Assembly (NCBI RefSeq): GCF_051020955.1
Contig: NW_027476113.1
Span: 930,001 to 994,000 of the forward strand
Length of the DNA: 64,000 nucleotides
Direction of reading: 5' to 3'
From: Megalopta genalis
Taxonomy: Eukaryota; Arthropoda; Insecta; Hymenoptera; Halictidae
Shown here piece after piece: positions 14,901 to 30,430 of the stretch; positions within the stretch are counted from its first letter, which is position 1; each line of letters begins with the position of its first letter. The position numbers were made by a program, and so were the translations under genes. The notes beneath the pieces are model-generated. The model searched no databases. It worked only from the letters and a program-made list of their open reading frames with translations, and was not told where the DNA came from.

Positions 14901-17900
14901 AACAAATGATCAAATGAACGAATGAACAAATTGGCGAATAGACAATCGAACGAATGAACAAATGAACAAATGAACAACTGAACAAATGAGCAAATGAAAA
15001 AATGAACGAATGAACAAATGAACAATTGAACGAATGAACAAATGAACAAATGAGCGAATGAACAAATAAACAAATGAACAAATGAACAAATGAGCAAATG
15101 AACAAATGAACAAATGAACAAATGAACAAATGAACAAATGAACAAATGAACAAATGAACAAATGAACAAATGAACAAATGAACAAATGAACAAATGAACT
15201 AATGAACAAATGAACAAATGAACAAATGAACAAATGAACAAATGAACAAATGAACAAATGAACAAATGAACAAATGAACAAATGAACAAATGAACACATG
15301 AACAAATGAACAAACGAACAAGTGAACAAACGAACAAACGAACAAATGGACAAATGAACAAATGAACAACTGAACAAATGAACATATGAACAAACGAACA
15401 AATGAACAGATGAACAATTGAACAAATGAACAAATGAACAAATGAACAAATGAACAAATGAAAAAATGAACAAATGAACAAATGAACAAATGAACAAATG
15501 AACAAATGAACAAATGAACAAATGAACAAATGAACAAATGAACAAATGAGCGAATAGGCAAATGAACGAATGAACAAATGAGCGAATAGACAATCGCACA
15601 AATGAACAAATGAACAAATGAACAAATGAACATATGAACAAACGAACAAATAAACAATTGAACAAATGAACAAATGAACAAATGAACAAATGAACAAATG
15701 AACAAATTAAAATATTGAACAAATGAACGAATGAACAAATGAACAAGTGAACAAATGATCAAATGAGCAAATGAATAAATGAACAAATGAACAAATGAAC
15801 AAATGAACAAATGAACAAATGAACAAATGAACAAATGATCAAATGAACAAATGAACAAATGAACAAATGAACAAATGAACAAATGAACAAATGAACAAAT
15901 GAACAAATGAACAAAAGAACAAATGAACAAAAGAACAAATGAACAAATAAACAAATGAACAAATGAACAAAAGAACAAATGAACAAATGAACAAATCAAC
16001 AAATGAACAAATCAACAAATCAACAAATGTACAAATGAACAAATGAACAAATGAACAAATGAACAAATGAACGAATGAACAAATGAACAAATGAACAAAT
16101 GAACAAATGAGCGAATAGACAATCGCACAAATGAACAAATGAACAAATGAACAATTGAACAAATGAACAAATGAACAAGTGAACAAATGCACATATGAGC
16201 AAATGAATAAATGAACAAATGAGCGAATAGACAATCGCACAAATGAACAAATGAACAAACGAACAAATGAACAAATGAACAAATGAACAAATGAACAAAT
16301 GTACAAATGAACAAATGAACAAATGAACAAATGAACAAATGAACAAATGAACAAATGAACAAATGAACAAATGATCAAATGAACAAATGAACCAATGAAC
16401 AAATGAACAAATTAACAAATGAACAAATGAACAAATGAGCGAATGAACAAATAAACAAACGAACAAATGAACAAATGAACAAATGAACAAATGAACAAAT
16501 GAACAAATGATCAAATGAGCAAATGAACAAATGAACAAATGAACAAATGAAAAAATGAACAAATGAACAAATGAACAAATCAACAAATGAACAAATGGAC
16601 AAATGGACAAATCAACAAATCAACAAATCAACGAATCAACAAATCAACAAATCAACAAATCAACAAATCAACAAATCAACAAATCAACAAATCAACAAAT
16701 GAACAAATGAACAAATGAACAAATGAACAAATGAACAAATGAACAAATGAACAAATGAACAGATGAGCGAATAGACAATCGCACAAATGAACAAATGAAC
16801 AAATGAACAAATGAACAAAGGAACAAAGGAACAAAGGAACAAATGAACAAATGAACAAATGAACAAATGAACAAATGAACAGATGAACAAATGAACAAAT
16901 GAACAAATGGACAAATGAACAAATGAACAAATGAACAAATGAACAAATGAACAAATGAACAAATGGAGAAATGAACAAATGAACAAATGAACAAATGAAC
17001 AAATGAACAAATGAACAAATGAACAAATGAGCGAATAGAAAATCGCACAAATGAACAAATGAACAAATGAACAAATGAACAAATGAACAAATGAACAAAT
17101 GAACAAGTGAACAAATGATCAAATGAGCAAATGAATAAATGAACAAATGAACAAATGAACAAATGATCAAATGAACAAATGAACAAATGAACAAATGAAC
17201 AAATGAACAAATGAACAAATGAACAAATGAAGAAATGAACAAATGAATAAATGAGCAAATGAACAAATGAGCAAAATGAGCAAAAGGAACAAACGAACAA
17301 ATGAACAAACGAACAAAGGAACAAAAGAACAAATGAACAAAAGAACAAAAGAACAAATGAACAAAGAAACAAATGAACAAATGAACAAATGAACAAATGA
17401 ACAAATGAACAAATGAACAAATGAACAAATGAACAAATGAACAAATGAACAAATGATCAAATGAACAAATGAACAAATGAACAAATGAACAAATGAACAA
17501 ATGAACAAATGAACAAATGAACAAATGAACAAATGAACAAATGAACAAATGAACAAATGTACAAATGAACAAATGAACAAATGAACAAATGAACAAATGA
17601 ACAAATGAACAAATGAACAAATGAACAAATGAACAAATGAACAAATGAACAAATGAACAAATGAACAAATGAACAAATGAACAAATGAACACATGAACAA
17701 ATGAACAAATGAACAAATGAACAAATGAGCGAATGAACAAATGAGCGAATAGAAAATCGCACAAATGAACAAATGAACAAATGAACAAATGAACAAATGA
17801 ACAAGTGAACAAATGAACAAATGAGCAAATGAATAAATGAACAAATGAACAAATGAACAAATGAACAAATGAAGAAATGATCAAATGAACAAATGAACAA

Positions 17901-20254
17901 AAGAACAAATGAACAAATGAACAAATGAACAAATGAAGAAATGAAGAAATGAATAAATGAACAAATGAACAAATGAACAAATGAAGAAATGAAGAAATGA
18001 ATAAATGAACAAATGAACAAATGAGCAAAATGAGCAAAAGGAACAAATGAACAAACGAACAAATGAACAAACGAACAAATGAACAAAAGAACAAATGAAC
18101 AAATGAACAAATGAACAAATGAACAAATGAACAAATGAACAAATGAACAAATGAACAAATGAACAAATGAACAAATGAACAAATGAACAAATGAACAAAT
18201 GAACAATTGAACAAATGAACAAATGAACAAATGAACAAATGAACAAATGAACAAATGAACAAATGAACAAATGAACAAATGAACAAATGAACAAATGAAC
18301 AAATGAACAAATGAACAAATGAACAAATGAACAAATGAACAAATGAACAAATGAACAAATGAACAAATGAACAAATGAACAAGTGAACAAATGAACAAAT
18401 GAACAAATGAACAAATGATCAAATGAACAAATGAACAAATGAACAAATGAACAAATGAACAAATGAGCGAATAGGCAAATGAACGGATGAACAAATGAGC
18501 GAATAGACAATCGCACAAATGAACAAATGAACAAATGAACAAATGAACAAATGAACAAATGAACAAATGAACAAATGAACAAATGAACAAATGAACAAAT
18601 GAACAAATGAACAAATGAACAAATGAACAAATGAACAAATGAACAAATGAACAAATGAACAAATGAACAAATGAACAAATGAACAAATGACCAAATGAAC
18701 AAATGAACAAATGAACAAATGATCAAATGAACAAATGAACAAATGAACAAATGAACAAATGAACAAATGAACAAATGAACAAATGAACAAATGAACAAAT
18801 AAACATATGAACAAATGAACAAATGAACAAATGAACAAATGAAGAAATACACAAGTGAACAAATGAACAAGTGAACAAATGAACAAGTGAACAAATGAAC
18901 AAACGAACATGTGAACAAATGAACAAGTGAACAAATGAACAAGTGAACAAATGAACAAGTGAACAAATGAACAAGTGAACAAATGAACAAGTGAACAAAT
19001 GAACAAATGAACAAGTGAACAAATGAACAACTGAACAAATGAACAAATGAACAAATAAACAAACGAACAAATGAACAAATGAACAAATGAACAAATGAAC
19101 AAATGAACAAATGAACAAATGAACAAATGAACAAATGAACAAATGAACAAATGAACAAATGAACAAATGATCAAATGAACAAATGAACAAACGAACAAAT
19201 GAACAAACGAACAAACGAACAAATGAACAAATGAACAAATGAACAAATGAACAAATGAACAAATGAACAAATGAGCAAAATGAGCAAAAGGAACAAATGA
19301 ACAAACGAACAAATGAACAAATGAACAAATGTACAAATGAACAAATGAACAAATGAACAAATGAACAAATGAACAAATGAACAAATGAACAAATAAACAA
19401 ACGAACAAATGAACAAATGAACAAATGAACAAATGAACAAATGAACAAATGAACAAATGAACAAATGAACAAACGAACAAATGAACAAATGAACAAATGA
19501 ACAAATGAACAAATGATCAAATGAACAAATGAACCAATGAACGAATGAACAAATGAACAAATAACCAAATGAACAAATGAACAAATGAACAAATGAGCGA
19601 ATAGACAATCGCACAAATGAGCAATATGAGCAAAATGAACAAATGAAAGAATGAAAAAATGAGCGAATGAACAAATGAGCGAATAGACAATCGCACAAAT
19701 GAACAAATGAACAAATGAACAAATGAGCAATATGAGCAAAATGAACAAATGAACAAATGAACGAATGAACAAATGAGCGAATGAACAAATGAGCGAATAG
19801 ACAATCGCACAAATGAACAAATGAACAAATGAACAAATGAACAAATGAACAAACGAACAAATGTACAAATGAACAAATGAACAAATGAACAAATGAACAA
19901 GTGAACAAATGAACAAATGAACAAATAACGAAATGAACAAATGAACAAATAACCAAATGAACATATAACCAAATGAACAAATGAACAAGCGAACAAATGA
20001 ACAAACGAACAAATGAACAAACGAACAAATGAACAAATGAACAAATGAACAAATGAACAAATGAACAAATGAACAAATGAACAAATGAACAAATGAACAA
20101 ATGAACAAATGAACAAATGAACAAATGAACAAATGAACAAATGAACAAATGAACAAATGAACAAATGAACAAATGAACAAACGAACAAACGAACAAACGA
20201 ACAAACGAACACACGAACAAATGAACAAATGAACAAATGAACAAATGAACAAAT

Positions 20255-20300
20255 GAACAATTGAAAAAGTGAACATGTCAACACATGAACAAATGAACAA
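20255..20300. repeat. Rare satellite marker module (GAAAAAGTGAACATGTCAAC)
   Basis: A rare run of variant units, including GAAAAAGTGAACATGTCAAC followed by ACATGAAC, marks a longer module. It recurs near 20,820, 23,347, 23,870 and 27,385, with related forms near 3,655, 3,835, 20,985 and 24,050. The 20,259 to 23,347 and 20,820 to 23,870 spacings are both about 3.05-3.09 kb. This implies a second, longer higher-order period in the right half of the array. Confidence 0.7.
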
Positions 20301-23300
20301 ATGATCAAATGAACAATTGAACGAATGAACAAGTGAACAAATGAACAAACGAACAAACGAACAAACGAACAAATGAACAAATGAACAAACGAACAAATGA
20401 ACAAACGAACAAATGAACAAACGAACAAATGAACAAATGAACAAATGAACAAATGAACAAATGAACAAATGAACAAATGAACAAATGAACAAATGAACAA
20501 ATGAACAAATGAACAAATGAACAAACGAACAAACGAACAAACGAACAAACGAACAAACGAACAAACGAACAAACGAACAAACGAACAAACGAACAAATGA
20601 ACAAATGAACAAATGAACAAATGAACAAATGAACAAATGAACAAATGAACAAATGAACAAATGAACAAATGAACAAATCAACAAATCAACAAATCAACAA
20701 ATGTACAAATGAACAAAAGAACAAATGAACAAATGTACAAATGAACAAATGAACAAATGAACAAATGAACAAATGAACAAATGAACAAATGAACAAATGA
20801 ACAAATGAACAAATGAACAATTGAAAAAGTGAACATGTCAACACATGAACAAATGAACAAATGATCAAATGAACAATTGAACGAATGAACAAATGAACAA
20901 ATGAACAATCGAACAAACGAACAAACGAACAAATGAACAAATGAACAAATGATCAAATGAACAAATGAACAAATGAACAATTGAAAAAGTGAACATGTCA
21001 ACAAATGAACAAATGAACAAATGACCAAATGAACAAATGAACGAATGAACTAATGAACAAATGAACAAATGAACAAACGAACAAACGAACAAACGAACAA
21101 ATGAACAAATGAACAAATGAACAAGTGAACAAATGAACAAATGAACAAATGAACAAATGAACAAATGAACAAATGAACAAATGAACAAATGAACAAGTGA
21201 ACAAATGAACAAATGAACAAATGAACAAATGAACAAATGAACAAATGAACAAATGAACAAATGAACAAATGAACAAATGAACAAGTGAACAAATGAACAA
21301 CTGAACAAATGAACAAATGAACAAATGAACAAATGAACAAATGAACAAATGAACAAATGAACAAATGATCAAATGAACAAATGAACAAATGAACGAATGA
21401 ACAAATGAACAAATGAACAAATAACCAAATGAACAAATGAACAAATGAACAAATGAACAAATGAACAAATTAACAAATGAACAAATGAACAAATGAACAA
21501 ACGAACAAATGAACAAATGAGCGAATAGGCAAATGAACGAATGAACAAATGAACAAACGAACAAATGAACAAATGAGCGAATAGGCAAATGAACGAATGA
21601 GCAGATGAGCGAATAGACAATCGCACAAATGAACAAATGAACAAATGAGCAATATGAGCAAAATGAACAAATGAACAAATGAACGAATGAACAAATGAGC
21701 GAATAGACAATCGCACAAATGAGCAATATGAGCAAAATGAACAAATGAAAGAATGAACAAATGTGCGAATGAACAAATGAGCGAATAGACAATCGCATAA
21801 ATGAACAAATGAACAAATGAACAAATGAGCAATATGAGCAAAATGAACAAATGAACAAATGAACAAATGAACAAATGAACAAATGAACAAATGAACAAAT
21901 GAACGAATGAACAAATGAACGAATGAACAAATGAACAAATGAACAAATGAACAAATGAACAAATGAACAAATGAACAAATGAACAAATGAACAAATGAAC
22001 AAATGAACAAATGAACAAATGAACAAATGAACAAATGAACAAATGAACAAATGAACAAATGAACAAATGAACAAACGAACAAACGAACAAACGAACAAAC
22101 GAACAAACGAACAAACGAACAAACGAACAAACGAACAAACGAACAAACGAACAAACGAACAAATGAACAAATGAACAAATGAACAAATGAACAAATGAAC
22201 AGAAGAACAAATGAACAAATAAACAAATGAACAAATGAACAAATGAACAAATGAACAAATGAGCGAATAGACAATCGCACAAATGAACAAATGAACAAAT
22301 GAACAATTGAACAAATGAACAAATGAACAAGTGAACAAAAGAACAAATGAGCAAATGAATAAATGAACAAATGAATAAATGAACAAATGAACAAATGAAC
22401 AAATGAACAAATGAACAAATGAACAAATCAACAAATGAACAAATGGACAAATGGACAAATCAACAAATCAACAAATCAACGAATCAACAAATCAACAAAT
22501 CAACAAATCAACAAATCAACAAATCAACAAATCAACAAATCAACAAATCAACAAATCAACAAATGTACAAATGAACAAATGAACAAATGAACAAATGAAC
22601 AAATGAACAAATGATCAAATGAACAAATGAACAAATGAACGAATGAACAAATGAACAAATCATCAAATGAACAAATGAACAAATGAACAAATGAACAAAT
22701 GAACAAATGAACAAATGAACAAATGAACAAACGAACAAATGAACAAATGGACAAATGAGCGAATAGGCAAATGAACGAATGAACAGATGAGCGAATAGAC
22801 AATCGCACAAATGAACAAATGAACAAATGAGCAATATGAGCAAAATGAACAAATGAACAAATGAACGAATGAACAAATGAGCGAATGAACAAATGAGCGA
22901 ATAGACAATCGCACAAATGAACAAATGAACAAATGAACAAATGAACAAATGAACAAATGAACAAATGTACAAATGAACAAATGAACAAATGAACAAATGA
23001 ACAAGTGAACAAATGAACAAATGAACAAATGAACAAGTGAACAAATGAACAAATGAACAAATAACGAAATGAACAAATGAACAAATAACCAAATGAACAT
23101 ATAACCAAATGAACAAATGAACAAACGAACAAATGAACAAACGAACAAATGAACAAACGAACAAATGAACAAATGAACAAATGAACAAATGAACAAATGA
23201 ACAAATGAACAAATGAACAAATGAACAAATGAACAAATGAACAAATGAACAAATGAACAAACGAACAAACGAACAAACGAACAAACGAACAAACGAACAA

Positions 23301-25884
23301 ACGAACAAATGAACAAATGAACAAATGAACAAATGAACAAATGAACAATTGAAAAAGTGAACATGTCAACACATGAACAAATGAACAAATGATCAAATGA
23401 ACAATTGAACGAATGAACAAATGAACAAATGAACAAACGAACAAACGAACAAACGAACAAATGAACAAATGAACAAACGAACAAATGAACAAACGAACAA
23501 ATGAACAAACGAACAAATGAACAAATGAACAAATGAACAAATGAACAAATGAACAAATGAACAAATGAACAAATGAACAAATGAACAAATGAACAAATGA
23601 ACAAACGAACAAACGAACAAACGAACGAACGAACAAACGAACAAACGAACAAATGAACAAATGAACAAATGAACAAATGAACAAATGAACAAATGAACAA
23701 ATGAACAAATGAACAAATGAACAAATGAACAAATCAACAAATCAACAAATCAACAAATGTACAAATGAACAAAAGAACAAATGAACAAATGTACAAATGA
23801 ACAAATGTACAAATGAACAAATGAACAAATGAACAAATGAACAAATGAACAAATGAACAAATGAACAATTGAAAAAGTGAACATGTCAACACATGAACAA
23901 ATGAACAAATGATCAAATGAACAATTGAACGAATGAACAAATGAACAAATGAACAAACGAACAAACGAACAAACGAACAAACGAACAAATGAACAAATGA
24001 ACAAATGAACAAATGAACAAATGAACAAATGAACAAATGAACAATTGAAAAAGTGAACATGTCAACAAATGAACAAATGAACAAATGACCAAATGAACAA
24101 ATGAACGAATGAACTAATGAACAAATGAACAAATGAACAAACGAACAAACGAACAAACGAACAAATGAACAAATGAACAAATGAACAAGTGAACAAATGA
24201 ACAAATGAACAAATGAACAAATGAACAAATGAACAAATGAACAAATGAACAAGTGAACAAATGAACAAATGAACAAATGAACAAATGAACAAATGAACAA
24301 ATGAACAAATGAACAAATGAACAAATGAACAAATGAACAAATGAACAAATGAACAAATGAACAAGTGAACAAATGAACAACTGAACAAATGAACAAATGA
24401 ACAAATGAACAAATGAACAAATGAACAAATGAACAAATGAACAAATGATCAAATGAACAAATGAACAAATGAACGAATGAACAAATGAACAAATGAACAA
24501 ATAACCAAATGAACAAATGAACAAATGAACAAATGAACAAATGAACAAATTAACAAATGAACAAATGAACAAATGAACAAACGAACAAATGAACAAATGA
24601 ACAAATGAGCGAATAGGCAAATGAACGAATGAACAGATGAGCGAATAGACAATCGCACAAATGAACAAATGAACAAATGAACAAATGAGCAATATGAGCA
24701 AAATGAACAAATGAACAAATGAACGAATGAACAAATGAGCGAATAGACAATCGCACAAATGAGCAATATGAGCAAAATGAACAAATGAAAGAATGAACAA
24801 ATGTGCGAATGAACAAATGAGCGAATAGACAATCGCACAAATGAACAAATGAACAAATGAACAAATGAGCAATATGAGCAAAATGAACAAATGAACAAAT
24901 GAACAAATGAACAAATGAACAAATGAACAAATGAACAAATGAACAAATGAACAAATGAACAAATGAACAAATGAACAAATGAACAAATGAACAAATGAAC
25001 AAATGAACAAATGAACAAATGAACAAATGAACAAATGAACAAATGAACAAATGAACAAATGAACAAATGTACAAATGAACAAATGAACAAATGAACAAAT
25101 GAACAAATGAACAAATGAACAAATGAACAAATGAACAAATGAACAAATGAACAAATGAACAAATGAACAAATGAACAAATGAACAAATGAACAAATGAAC
25201 AAATGAACAAATGAACAAATGAACAAATGAACAAATGAACAAATGAACAAATGAACAAATGAACAAATGAACAAATGAACAAATGAACAAATGAACAAAT
25301 GAACAAATGAACAAATGAACAAATGAACAAATGAACAAATGAACAAATGAGCAAATGAACAAATGAGCAAAATGAGCAAAATGAACAAATAAACAAACGA
25401 ACAAATGAACAAACGAACAAATGAACAAACGAACAAATGTACAAAAGAACAAATGGTCAAATGAACAAATGAACAAATGAACAGAAGAACAAATGAACAA
25501 ATAAACAAATGAACAAATGAACAAATGAACAAATGAACAAATGAGCGAATAGACAATCGCACAAATGAACAAATGAACAAATGAACAATTGAACAAATGA
25601 ACAAATGAACAAGTGAACAAAAGAACAAATGAGCAAATGAATAAATGAACAAATGAATAAATGAACAAATGAACAAATGAACAAATGAACAAATGAACAA
25701 ATGAACAAATGAACAAATGAACAAATAACCAAATGAACAAATGAACAAACAAACAAATGAGCACATGAACAAATGAGCGAATAGGCAAATGAACGAATGA
25801 ACAAATGAGCGAAGAGACAATTGCACAAATGAAAAAATGAACAAATGAACAAATGAACAAATGAACAAATGAACAAATGAACAA

Positions 25885-26070
25885 ATGAACAAATCAACAA
25901 ATGAACAAATGGACAAATGGACAAATCAACAAATCAACGAATCAACGAATCATCGAATCAACGAATCAACAAATCAACAAATCAACAAATCAACAAATCA
26001 ACAAATCAACAAATCAACAAATCAACAAATCAACAAATCAACAAATCAACAAATCAACAAATCAACAAAT
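25885..26070. repeat. ACAAATCA-variant satellite block
   Basis: This is a nearly homogeneous run of the variant unit ACAAATCA, in which TGA becomes TCA. Comparable blocks lie near 2,911-3,015, 3,461-3,500, 16,576-16,700, 20,678-20,702, 22,430-22,562 and 23,731-23,757. Several are bordered by ACAAATGG units on the left and an ACAAATGT unit on the right. Loss of the TGA codon opens a short plus-strand frame at 25,885-26,088 (67 codons of N/K/S/T/Q/I). That frame is a composition artefact and not a gene. Confidence 0.85.
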
Positions 26071-29000
26071 GTACAAATGAACAAATGAACAAATGAACAA
26101 ATGAACACATGAACAAATGAACAAATGAACAAATGAACAAATGAACAAATGAACAAATGAACAAATGAACAAATGAACAAATGAACAAATAAACAAATGA
26201 GCGAATAGGCAAATGAACGAATGAACAAATGAGCGAATAGACAATCGCACAAGTGAACAAATGAACAAATGAACAAATGAACAGATGAGCGAATAGACAA
26301 TCGCACAAATGAACAAATGAACAAATGAACAAATGAACAAATGAACAAATGAACAAATGAACAAATGAACAAGTGAACAAATGATCAAATGAGCAAATGA
26401 ATAAATGAACAAATGAACAAATGAACAAATGATCAAATGAACAAATGAACAAATGAACAAATGAACAAATGAACAAATGAACAAATGAACAAATGAACAA
26501 ATGAAGAAATGAACAAATGAACAAATGAACAAATGAACAAATGAACAAATGAACAAATGAAGAAATGAACAAATGAATAAATGAACAAATGAACAAATGA
26601 GCAAAATGAGCAAAAGGAACAAACGAACAAATGAACAAACGAACAAACGAACAAATGAACAAATGAACAAATGAACAAGTGAACAAATGAACAAATAACC
26701 AAATGAACAAATGAACAAACGAACAAATGAACAAATGAGCGAATAGACAATCGCACAAATGAACAAATGAACAAAAGAACAAATGAACAAATGAACAAAT
26801 GAACAAATGAACAAATGAACAAATCAACAAATCAACAAATGTACAAATGAACAAATGAACAAATGAACAAATGAACAAATGAACTAATGAACAAATGAAC
26901 AAATGAACAAATGAACAAATGAACAAATGAACAAATGAACAAATGAACAAATGAACAAATGAACAAATGAACAAATGAACAAATGAACAAATGATCAAAT
27001 GAACAAATGAACAAATGAACAAATGAACAAATGAACAAATGAACAAATGAACAAATGAACAAATGAACAAGTGAACAAATCAACAAATCAACAAATCAAC
27101 AAATGAACAAATGAACAAATGAACAAATGAGCGAATAGACAATCGCACAAATGAACAAATGAACAAAAGAACAAATGAACAAATGAACAAATGAACAAAT
27201 GAACAAATGAACAAATGAACAAATGAACAAATGAACAAATGAACAAATGAACAAATGAACAAATGAACAAATGAACAAATGAACAAATGAACAAACGAAC
27301 AAACGAACAAACGAACAAACGAACAAACGAACAAACGAACAAATGAACAAATGAACAAATGAACAAATGAACAAATGAACAATTGAAAAAGTGAACATGT
27401 CAACACATGAACAAATGAACAAATGATCAAATGAACAATTGAACGAATGAACAAATGAACAAATGAACAAACGAACAAACGAACAAACGAACAAATGAAC
27501 AAATGAACAAACGAACAAATGAACAAACGAACAAATGAACAAACGAACAAATGAACAAATGAACAAATGAACAAATGAACAAATGAACAAATGAACAAAT
27601 GAACAAATGAACAAATGAACAAATGAACAAATGAACAAATGAACAAATGAACGAATGAACAAATGAACAAATGAACAAATGTACAAATGAACAAATGAAC
27701 AAATGAACAAATGAACAAATGAACAAATTAACAAATGAACAAATGAACAAATGAACAAACGAACAAATGAACAAATGAACAAATGAGCGAATAGGCAAAT
27801 GAACGAATGAACAGATGAGCGAATGAGCAAAATGAGCAAAATGAACAAATAAACAAACGAACAAATGAACAAACGAACAAATGAACAAACGAACAAATGT
27901 ACAAAAGAACAAATGGTCAAATGAACAAATGAACAAATGAACAGAAGAACAAATGAACAAATAAACAAATGAACAAATGAACAAATGAACAAATGAACAA
28001 ATGAGCGAATAGACAATCGCACAAATGAACAAATGAACAAATGAACAATTGAACAAATGAACAAATGAACAAGTGAACAAAAGAACAAATGAGCAAATGA
28101 ATAAATGAACAAATGAATAAATGAACAAATGAACAAATGAACAAATGAACAAATGAACAAATGAACAAATGAACAAATGAACAAATGAACAAATAACCAA
28201 ATGAACAAATGAACAAACAAACAAATGAGCACATGAACAAATGAACAAATGAACAAATGAACAAATGAACAAATGAACAAATGAACAAATGAACAAATGA
28301 TCAAATGAACAAATGAACAAATGAACAAATGAACAAATGAACAAATGAACAAATGAACAAATGAACAAATGAACAAATGAACAAGTGAACAAATGAACAA
28401 ATAACCAAATGAACAAATGAACAAACGAACAAATGAACAAATGAGCGAATAGACAATCGCACAAATGAACAAATGAACAAAAGAACAAATGAACAAATGA
28501 ACAAATGAACAAATGAACAAATGAACAAATGAACGAATGAACAAATGAACAAATGAACAAATGAACGAATGAACAAATAAACAATTGAACGAATGAACAA
28601 ATGAACAAATGAGCGAATGAACAAATGAACAAATGAACAAATGAACAAATGAACAAATGAACAAATGAACAAATGAACAAATGAACAAATGAACAAATGA
28701 GCGAATGAACAAATGAGCGAATAGAAAATCGCACAAATGAACAAATGAACAAATGAACAAATGAACAAATGAACAAATGAACAAATGAACAAATAAACAA
28801 ATAAACAAATGAACAAATGAACAAATGAACAAACGAACAAACGAACAAATGAACAAAATGAACGAATGAACAAATGAACAAATATACAAATGAACAAATG
28901 AACAAATGAACAAATGAACAAATGAACAAATGAACAAATGAACAAATGAACAATTGAACAAAAGAACGAATGAACGAATGAACAAATGAACAAATGAACA

Positions 29001-29460
29001 AATTAACAAATGAACAAATGAACAAATAAACAAATGAACAAACGAACAAATGAACAAATGAACAAACGAACAAACGAACAAACGAACAAACGAACAAACG
29101 AACAAACGAACAAACGAACAAACGAACAAATGAACAAATGAACAAATGAACAAATGAACAAATGAACAAATGAACAAATGAACAAATGAACAAATGAACA
29201 AATGAACAAATGACAAAATGAACATATGAACAATTGAATAAGTGAACAAATGAAAAAACGAACAAACGAACAAACGAACAAATGAACAAATGCACAAGTG
29301 AACAAGTGAACAATTGAACGAATGAACAAACGAACAAATGAACAAATGAACAAATGAACAAATGAACGAATGAACAAATGAACAAATGAACAAATGAACA
29401 AATGAACAAAAGTACAAATGAACAAATGGTCAAATTTACAAATGAACAACTAAACATTAG

Positions 29461-30430
29461 CAATAGTATATTTATATGGGTAATAACAACAAAAAACTTG
29501 ATTAATTAATCAAATGTTTGTTGTAATATGTGCCTTTTCTGCAGGATCTTGCTATTCCTGCTGCCCTACAACACATTCTCATCTAGGCCTTGTAAACACA
29601 ACACGTCAGAAATGTACCGACACCTACAAAAACATATTTCAAGTGTCTTAAAGATGTTTCGAAACAGACGCCTTTAAATAATCTTGTTTCGGGCGTCGTT
29701 TCAACGTCTGAAATAAGATGACTTAAAGAAGTCTATTTGAGCTCGTAAGACGTTCAGACTTAATATGGACGAAAAATGGATGTGTATTAGACGTCTTATG
29801 CTGATTGGGATATACATAGATTACACGTGTCGCGAGCGTAGGTAACCGAACCGATCCTAGATGCGCGTATTAGACGCTAGGGAACCAGACCAATCGAAAA
29901 TACACGTATAGAGCGCAAGGTAGTCGGACAGAGAGGAAATGCGCTTATAGAGAACTGGACTGGCAAAGCGAGCTGTTCGCTCCCTACCGAATTTCATATC
30001 TACAATTTTACGAATTGCTTACTAGTTGCGTCGTTCCTCTGCAGTTTAGAAAAATGTAACACTGGGGTTCGCGTCGGTGAAGGTGGAAAAAAAGCGTTAT
30101 TTTTCCCAATATATAAACTTTATTCAAACTCTATCTTAACTTATCGGTGGATGAATTAACAATTAAAATCTATTATTATAAACAAATATTTCGGTGAGAT
30201 TTCGAGGTCTAAACAACACAATTAAATTAATCTGTAATCGAAAATAACAAACTCAAATAATCTTTAAAAGATTAATCTAAAAAATTAACAAAAATAAATT
30301 ATCCTCTTCTATATAAAAAAATTAACATATTATTGTGGGAGAAAGCCCTTCCTTGTAGGTATCGTTAATCGCCTGTTCCATTTGCATCATCAAATCGCTT
30401 AGTTAACATCACGTGATTGCAATTCCCGTT
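29461..30430. other. Gene-free junction DNA right of the satellite
   Basis: This is unique to moderately repetitive AT-rich DNA between the satellite and the first coding remnant. Stretches rich in GTCTTAAAGA- and AGACGTCTTA-like words around 29,640-29,810 suggest an old MITE. I could not define its ends. No open frame worth reporting was seen. Confidence 0.6.
29818..29966. repeat. Degenerate ~40-bp minisatellite
   Basis: Three and a half diverged copies of a ~40-bp unit can be lined up. Each copy starts with a form of ATGCGCGTATTAGACG (ACACGTGTCGCGAGCG, ATGCGCGTATTAGACG, ATACACGTATAGAGCG, ATGCGCTTATAGAGAA). An A/G-rich half containing GGAACCAGAC- or GGTAGTCGGAC-like words follows. The region is markedly more GC-rich than its surroundings. 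Confidence 0.55.

Larger units (their letters stand above)
1..29452. repeat. 29-kb octanucleotide satellite array (ACAAATGA)n
   Basis: The array is head-to-tail copies of an 8-bp unit, ACAAATGA (TTGTTCAT on the other strand). It is already running at base 1 and ends around 29,452, where units decay into unique DNA. Common point variants are ACAAACGA, ACAAGTGA, ACAAATCA, ACGAATGA, ACAAATGT, ACTAATGA and TCAAATGA. All units point the same way, so the plus strand is extremely A-rich over the whole array. Because 8 and 3 share no factor, all three minus frames read the same octapeptide cycle (L-F-I-C-S-F-V-H) without stops until a point variant creates one. Plus frames hit TGA every 24 bp. The long minus-strand frames (up to 972 codons) are therefore by-products and not genes. 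The unit has no G-run and does not resemble the insect telomere repeat TTAGG. A pericentromeric or subtelomeric satellite is the best reading. Confidence 0.97.

Noticed and set aside
25885..26088. Plus-strand ORF of 67 codons in the satellite
   Set aside because: It exists only because the ACAAATCA variant removes the TGA stop; the composition is pure repeat.
1..29452. Telomere repeat
   Set aside because: The unit lacks G-runs, is unlike TTAGG or its hymenopteran variants, and is followed by internal TE-rich DNA. A subtelomeric position cannot be excluded.
1..29452. CRISPR-like array
   Set aside because: No repeat-spacer alternation occurs; the whole region is contiguous short tandem repeat in eukaryotic DNA.
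99..29463. Dozens of long minus-strand ORFs encoding LFICSFVH-type octapeptides
   Set aside because: They result from an 8-bp repeat read in frames of three. All three frames give the same peptide, starts and stops occur only at random variant units, and no signal or domain is present.
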